Assembly (NCBI RefSeq): GCF_021130785.1
Contig: NC_060210.1
Location: forward strand, 183,054,001-183,118,000
Origin: Homalodisca vitripennis
Lineage: Eukaryota; Arthropoda; Insecta; Hemiptera; Cicadellidae
Direction: 5' to 3'
Length of the DNA: 64,000 nucleotides
Shown: positions 60,580-64,000 of the stretch, piece by piece
Layout of the letters: each line of letters opens with the position of its first letter
How positions within the stretch are numbered: the stretch's first letter is position 1
The notes under the pieces: generated by a model
What the model was told of the DNA's origin: nothing
What the model saw: only the letters and a program-made list of their open reading frames with translations
Databases searched by the model: none
Translations under genes and position numbers: made by a program

Positions 60580-62050
60580 TTCACACTCAGCAGCAAATCA
60601 AAAATGCTAAGGTTCGATTTTATCTGTCAACTCTCTAAAAGCCCCAATCGACCAAATTATTTTGGAATAGGGTAAAATACTACGGAGTTTTAAAATCAAA
60701 AGATTGCTCCTCGTTACCCTTCGACTTGTGTAGTATAAATGATTACTTTGTCAACATTCCTGTTGATTTATCTAGAGGTGCTCCTTATTGCAGTTCCGGC
60801 TGCCAGATTTCTCTCCCGTGAATGAGGCTGACGTACTGGATGCAATTTTGATGATTTCCAGCTATGCAGTAGGCGCAGACAAGTTTTGTCTGCTCTTTCT
60901 GAAAGGTATCTTGCCAGCCATATTGCCAGTTTTAGTTGCTATCTTTTATCAGCCCGTCCTTTAAAACTTAAACAGTATCAAAACCACGACATCCTCTTAT
61001 CTCAAGCCGATCAGAATTCTTCCCTGTTTATAAAATTGTCTATTTCCAGTTCACATATTACTTAAAAAGTAATCATATCCTGATTCAGTTTCAGTCAGGA
61101 GTTCACTCAAAATATATCACACCACTGCATCACTGACAATTACAGATGATATTCGTTCAGCAATAGAAAAAAAACAGGCAATGGTTTTACACTTTTATAA
61201 TTTTTCAAGGCCTTGTACTGCGTTTAAATCCCCTACTTCGTATCAATTAAGCAATTATGGTTTCTTTCGTGGTTGCGTTAACTCGTGCTTTACCGACGAA
61301 AACAGTAACGGAAGAGAATAGAACATCTAATTGGAAGGCTATTACTTATGACGTACCACAGGGTTCTGTTCTTGGTCCCCTACTTTTTTCATTTTAGATT
61401 GACAACTTCACATCAGAAATGATTTTAAAATACACACTTTGTACCTGATGATAAGGATACTTGAATTTCGAAACTGAATTTAGACATTGAATTAACTGTC
61501 TCTTGGACGCATCGACATTGATCAAAACTTAATGAAAGCAAAAGAAAACATGGGATGAAAATAATTCAATTCATTAATAGAATAGGCAATTTATCCAAAG
61601 TTAAACTAAACTATCTCAAACTCAAATACTAGGACAAAACTAAAAATATTGGACTAAATATTAGTTCACATTTGAAATGGACTAATCAAATAACTGCAAC
61701 TTTTAACAGAGTGCTTGCCACCATTTACAGTTGAAAACATTTTTCTGTATACTTTCCACTTAGTTATGTAGTTATATTACCGTAGTTAAATTGGTTAAGT
61801 TTATTATTTCAACACTACAACTATAATTGTGATATAGTGGTAAATGACAGGATTGTTGAGCTGTTGGACAGGCTTCAACGAGCCTAAAACTACTGTACTC
61901 GTATTAGATTTATTTTCAATCTTGGACGTGCCAAACTTTCCTTCTTATTTTAAACAACAATCTCTAAAAACAAAATAACAGCGTTAAAACGTTTGGGTCG
62001 TAACATTAGTCTTATGGGCCCAAGGACCTTTTAATACAGTCGCCTCATAA
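60580..62050 (+). pseudogene. Heavily decayed LINE reverse transcriptase
   Basis: Fragments in shifting frames follow the order of an insect Jockey/CR1-type ORF2. Seen are FYLSTLKSPN near 60620, INDYFVNIPVDLSRG near 60735, FRLPDFSPVNEADVLDAI with SYAVGADK and LKGILPAILPVLVAIF near 60800-60955, TDDIRSAIEKKQAMVL near 61145, YDVPQGSVLGPLLF near 61350 (RT motif), LCTxDD-like remains near 61440, then DIVVNDRIVELLDRLQRA and CTRIRFIFNL near 61830-61925. There are many stops and frameshifts. The catalytic core is unrecoverable and the endonuclease is missing or unrecognisable. Unlike the 31.6-kb copy this is an ancient insertion. Confidence 0.75.
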
Positions 62051-62059
62051 TTGTTAGTG

Positions 62060-63745
62060 TGATACTTATAATACAAGACAGTTCATATTATAAGAATATT
62101 GCCACTAATATTACACTAAGTATTTCTATTTGTCCATTATGACATAATTTAGGATTTAAAACTAAAATTACTCTTCGTAAAAATATAAAATTTTATTTAA
62201 TAACAATAACAGGTTGAATTAATTCTATTGAAAATCTGACTAAACGATTTTCTTTCCTTTGACAGTTCATCTCGTTAGTGTTATTAAGCTACTAATTGGA
62301 AATACACTTTGAGATTGACACTAATAAGGTTGAGCTGCAGGAGATTTTCTTGTCGGAAGGATTTGCTCTTTACGACACGTCCGGGGGGGGACCTATATTC
62401 TACACTACTCCTTGCTTCGCAGAACTTTTATTGGCTGAGCGTTAGCAAAGGATTAGATTCGAGGGACTTTTCATTCATGTCAACGCGATATCATGATACA
62501 AATGATCAACAAACTTGAAATTTTGCATAAAATGTTATTTCGACACAGGCAAAACCTAGCAAGATGATAGTGTTTGTCAAGCTATTGATTTTGGCTAACA
62601 ATCAGTGAAAACGTTTACAAGAATATTGTGCGTGCCCATGATGGAGATGATTAAATAATAGAGTAAATAAATTTGTAAGTAAACCGAGCGAAATCTTTTG
62701 GCAATAACGAATGTAGTAATAGATGTGTTGTGTAATTAGGTTTGTAAAACATAGACAGCATAAATGACAGAAGTTATAGTGGAATGGCGGTCATTAACAA
62801 GGCATATCACACCACTAGTGATATCACACCACCAGCAAATTTCTCTTTGCTGGTCCCAGTAACAAGCCTCAGTAAGGCGTCTTTGATTGTATTAGTTGGT
62901 ATTGGTTAAAAAACAACATTAAACGCGATATTTTACTCGCCTGCAAAATTTCAAATAAATAGATTTTAGTAGTCTCAGGCAGGGATGGTGTTTCTTGTAC
63001 TGAGCATTAAATATTTTATTTATAAAATTCTTAGTTCTTGGTATTCTACAGTCGGTGTATTAACTAATCTTAGAGTCTTCAGGTGCGTAAAAAGATTCTT
63101 TACACAAATTTGTGTTCATGAAATATTTTGGCCGTGGTATGTCTTTGAGATGTTAAACTGAAACTGCCAATAATTAGTATTTATTTAGAACAACGGCTAA
63201 ATTTAGACGTTACTCATTTTGGATTTAATTCAAATTTGGCGTATTTTGATATGAAACATTCCTAATTTGTTTTTAAATCTCCTTTTTATTTGTGTTGCAT
63301 TTTACTAGTTTCTTATAAAAGTGTTTTTAAAGCTGTTTCCAAACCGGCTTGTAGTGTTTGACTAAATGGAATGAAAAACTATTCCGCCATATAATAATAT
63401 ACATCAGAAAAATAATTGGTTAAACGTAAAACAGTACAACATATGTAAATACGTGGCAGCAATAAGCCCGGAATATATAAGAAAGTACTGCCTCGTTTTG
63501 GTAAAAATATAAATGGCAAAGATAGATATTGTTGGGGGAACAATAAACCAATAAGCTTTATCCTATATAAATAAATAAAAAGTCAATAATTAAAATTGGT
63601 CAGAGTAAAGGTGAACTAGATAAATCATTCCATCTCTTTAATTTAATAGAAACATTTTATATTATAATTTAAATATAATAGTGAAACATAAAAAGCAGTT
63701 GTCAATCACAATTATGAAAAACACTATATAATTATGTGAAAGAAA
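62060..63745. other. Background with scattered repeat fragments
   Basis: No gene. A short GC-rich patch with a run of about eight G (near 62382) precedes a dispersed-repeat fragment at 62423. TATCACACCACTAGTGA and TATCACACCACCAGCAA near 62806-62845 form a short direct repeat. Confidence 0.4.
62423..62485 (+). repeat. Fragment of the GGCTGAGCGTTAGCAAAG family
   Basis: TTTTATTGGCTGAGCGTTAGC near 62425 matches TTTCATTGGCTGATCGTTAGC near 44845 in the left arm and the complement near 48025-48045 in the right arm. The similarity fades after about 40 bp. Confidence 0.5.
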
Positions 63746-63749
63746 CAGC

Positions 63750-63805
63750 CAAATACAGCACATTCACCCGGCAAGTGAGAGATCCGGGTTCGAATCCGGG
63801 CGGAG
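63750..63805 (+). other. tRNA-like 3' half with pol III B box
   Basis: GGTTCGAATCC at 63787-63797 is an exact match to the pol III B-box consensus. It sits in a T-arm-like stem (CCGGG-TTCGAAT-CCGGG, one G-G mismatch). The 5' half does not fold into an acceptor or D arm that I can find and there is no 3' CCA. It is best read as a tRNA fragment or tRNA-derived SINE remnant, not a working tRNA. Confidence 0.5.
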
Positions 63806-63819
63806 AAAGTACTTTTTGT

Positions 63820-64000
63820 GATTCAATGTTTATTGAAATTAAATTAAATTAGGTAATTGCCACTTATACAAATTTAATAAAACTATATAATTATTTAAAT
63901 ATATAATAAATTATATAAAACAATATCACAGTTATAATATATGACATGCAGTATAATATCACAAGTAGAGCAGAAGAGAGGAGCACTGTAGAAGTTTTTG
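63820..64000. other. AT-rich window end
   Basis: Short AT-rich stretch to the edge; nothing recognised. Confidence 0.5.

Noticed and set aside
1..64000. CRISPR arrays, operons, riboswitches and bacterial promoters
   Set aside because: The sequence is eukaryotic in character; no regularly spaced short repeats with unique spacers or dense coding were found.

Overview
This window looks like non-coding DNA from a large, AT-rich arthropod genome, most likely an insect. Hemiptera is my best guess, from the style of the degraded reverse transcriptases and Tc1-like transposase; this is family recognition from memory, not a search. There are no bacterial-style operons, no ribosomal or complete tRNA genes, and no host protein-coding gene I can defend. 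Nearly all short ORFs look like chance ORFs or by-products of repeats. The readable content is transposable elements, tandem repeats and one very large inverted repeat.

Layout. 1-8.7 kb: AT-rich background with two copies (about 1.4-2.3 kb and 6.1-7.2 kb) of a non-autonomous element marked by a CGGCTTCGC motif near one end. 8.8-11.3 kb: a dead Tc1/mariner-type transposase (minus strand), then a candidate TTAA-flanked piggyBac-like MITE. 11.3-18.8 kb: background with microsatellites, a tandem repeat of about 104 bp, and fragments of a dispersed repeat. 18.9-20.6 kb: a compositionally odd island, made of a 69-bp minisatellite with higher-order structure followed by about 800 bp of strongly G-over-C purine-rich DNA. 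22.58-23.26 kb: a clean MITE with long terminal inverted repeats and an 8-bp target duplication. 30.95-31.2 kb: a SINE-like element whose head resembles 5S rRNA, on the minus strand. 31.6-35.2 kb: a nearly intact endonuclease plus reverse transcriptase LINE (CR1/Jockey-like) broken by one visible stop codon. 37.2-37.8 kb: the 3' end of another LINE.

38.5-53.8 kb: the dominant structure, a giant imperfect inverted repeat with arms of about 7.0 and 6.4 kb around a spacer of about 1.9 kb. Each arm carries its own indels and microsatellites, so it is an old structure rather than an assembly fold-back. A further partial copy of arm sequence lies in the spacer, and arm segments repeat in tandem near the axis. 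I could not assign the arm sequence to a known family, and it is the best candidate here for something undescribed.

53.8-64 kb: background, two local tandem duplications (70 bp and 243 bp units), a heavily decayed reverse transcriptase (60.6-62.05 kb), and a tRNA-like pol III B-box fragment near the right end.

No functional pathway can be read from this window. The relationships that can be read are those of element families: two or three copies of some repeats, a possible LINE/SINE neighbourhood at 31-35 kb, and the inverted repeat, which would give a long double-stranded RNA if it were transcribed through.
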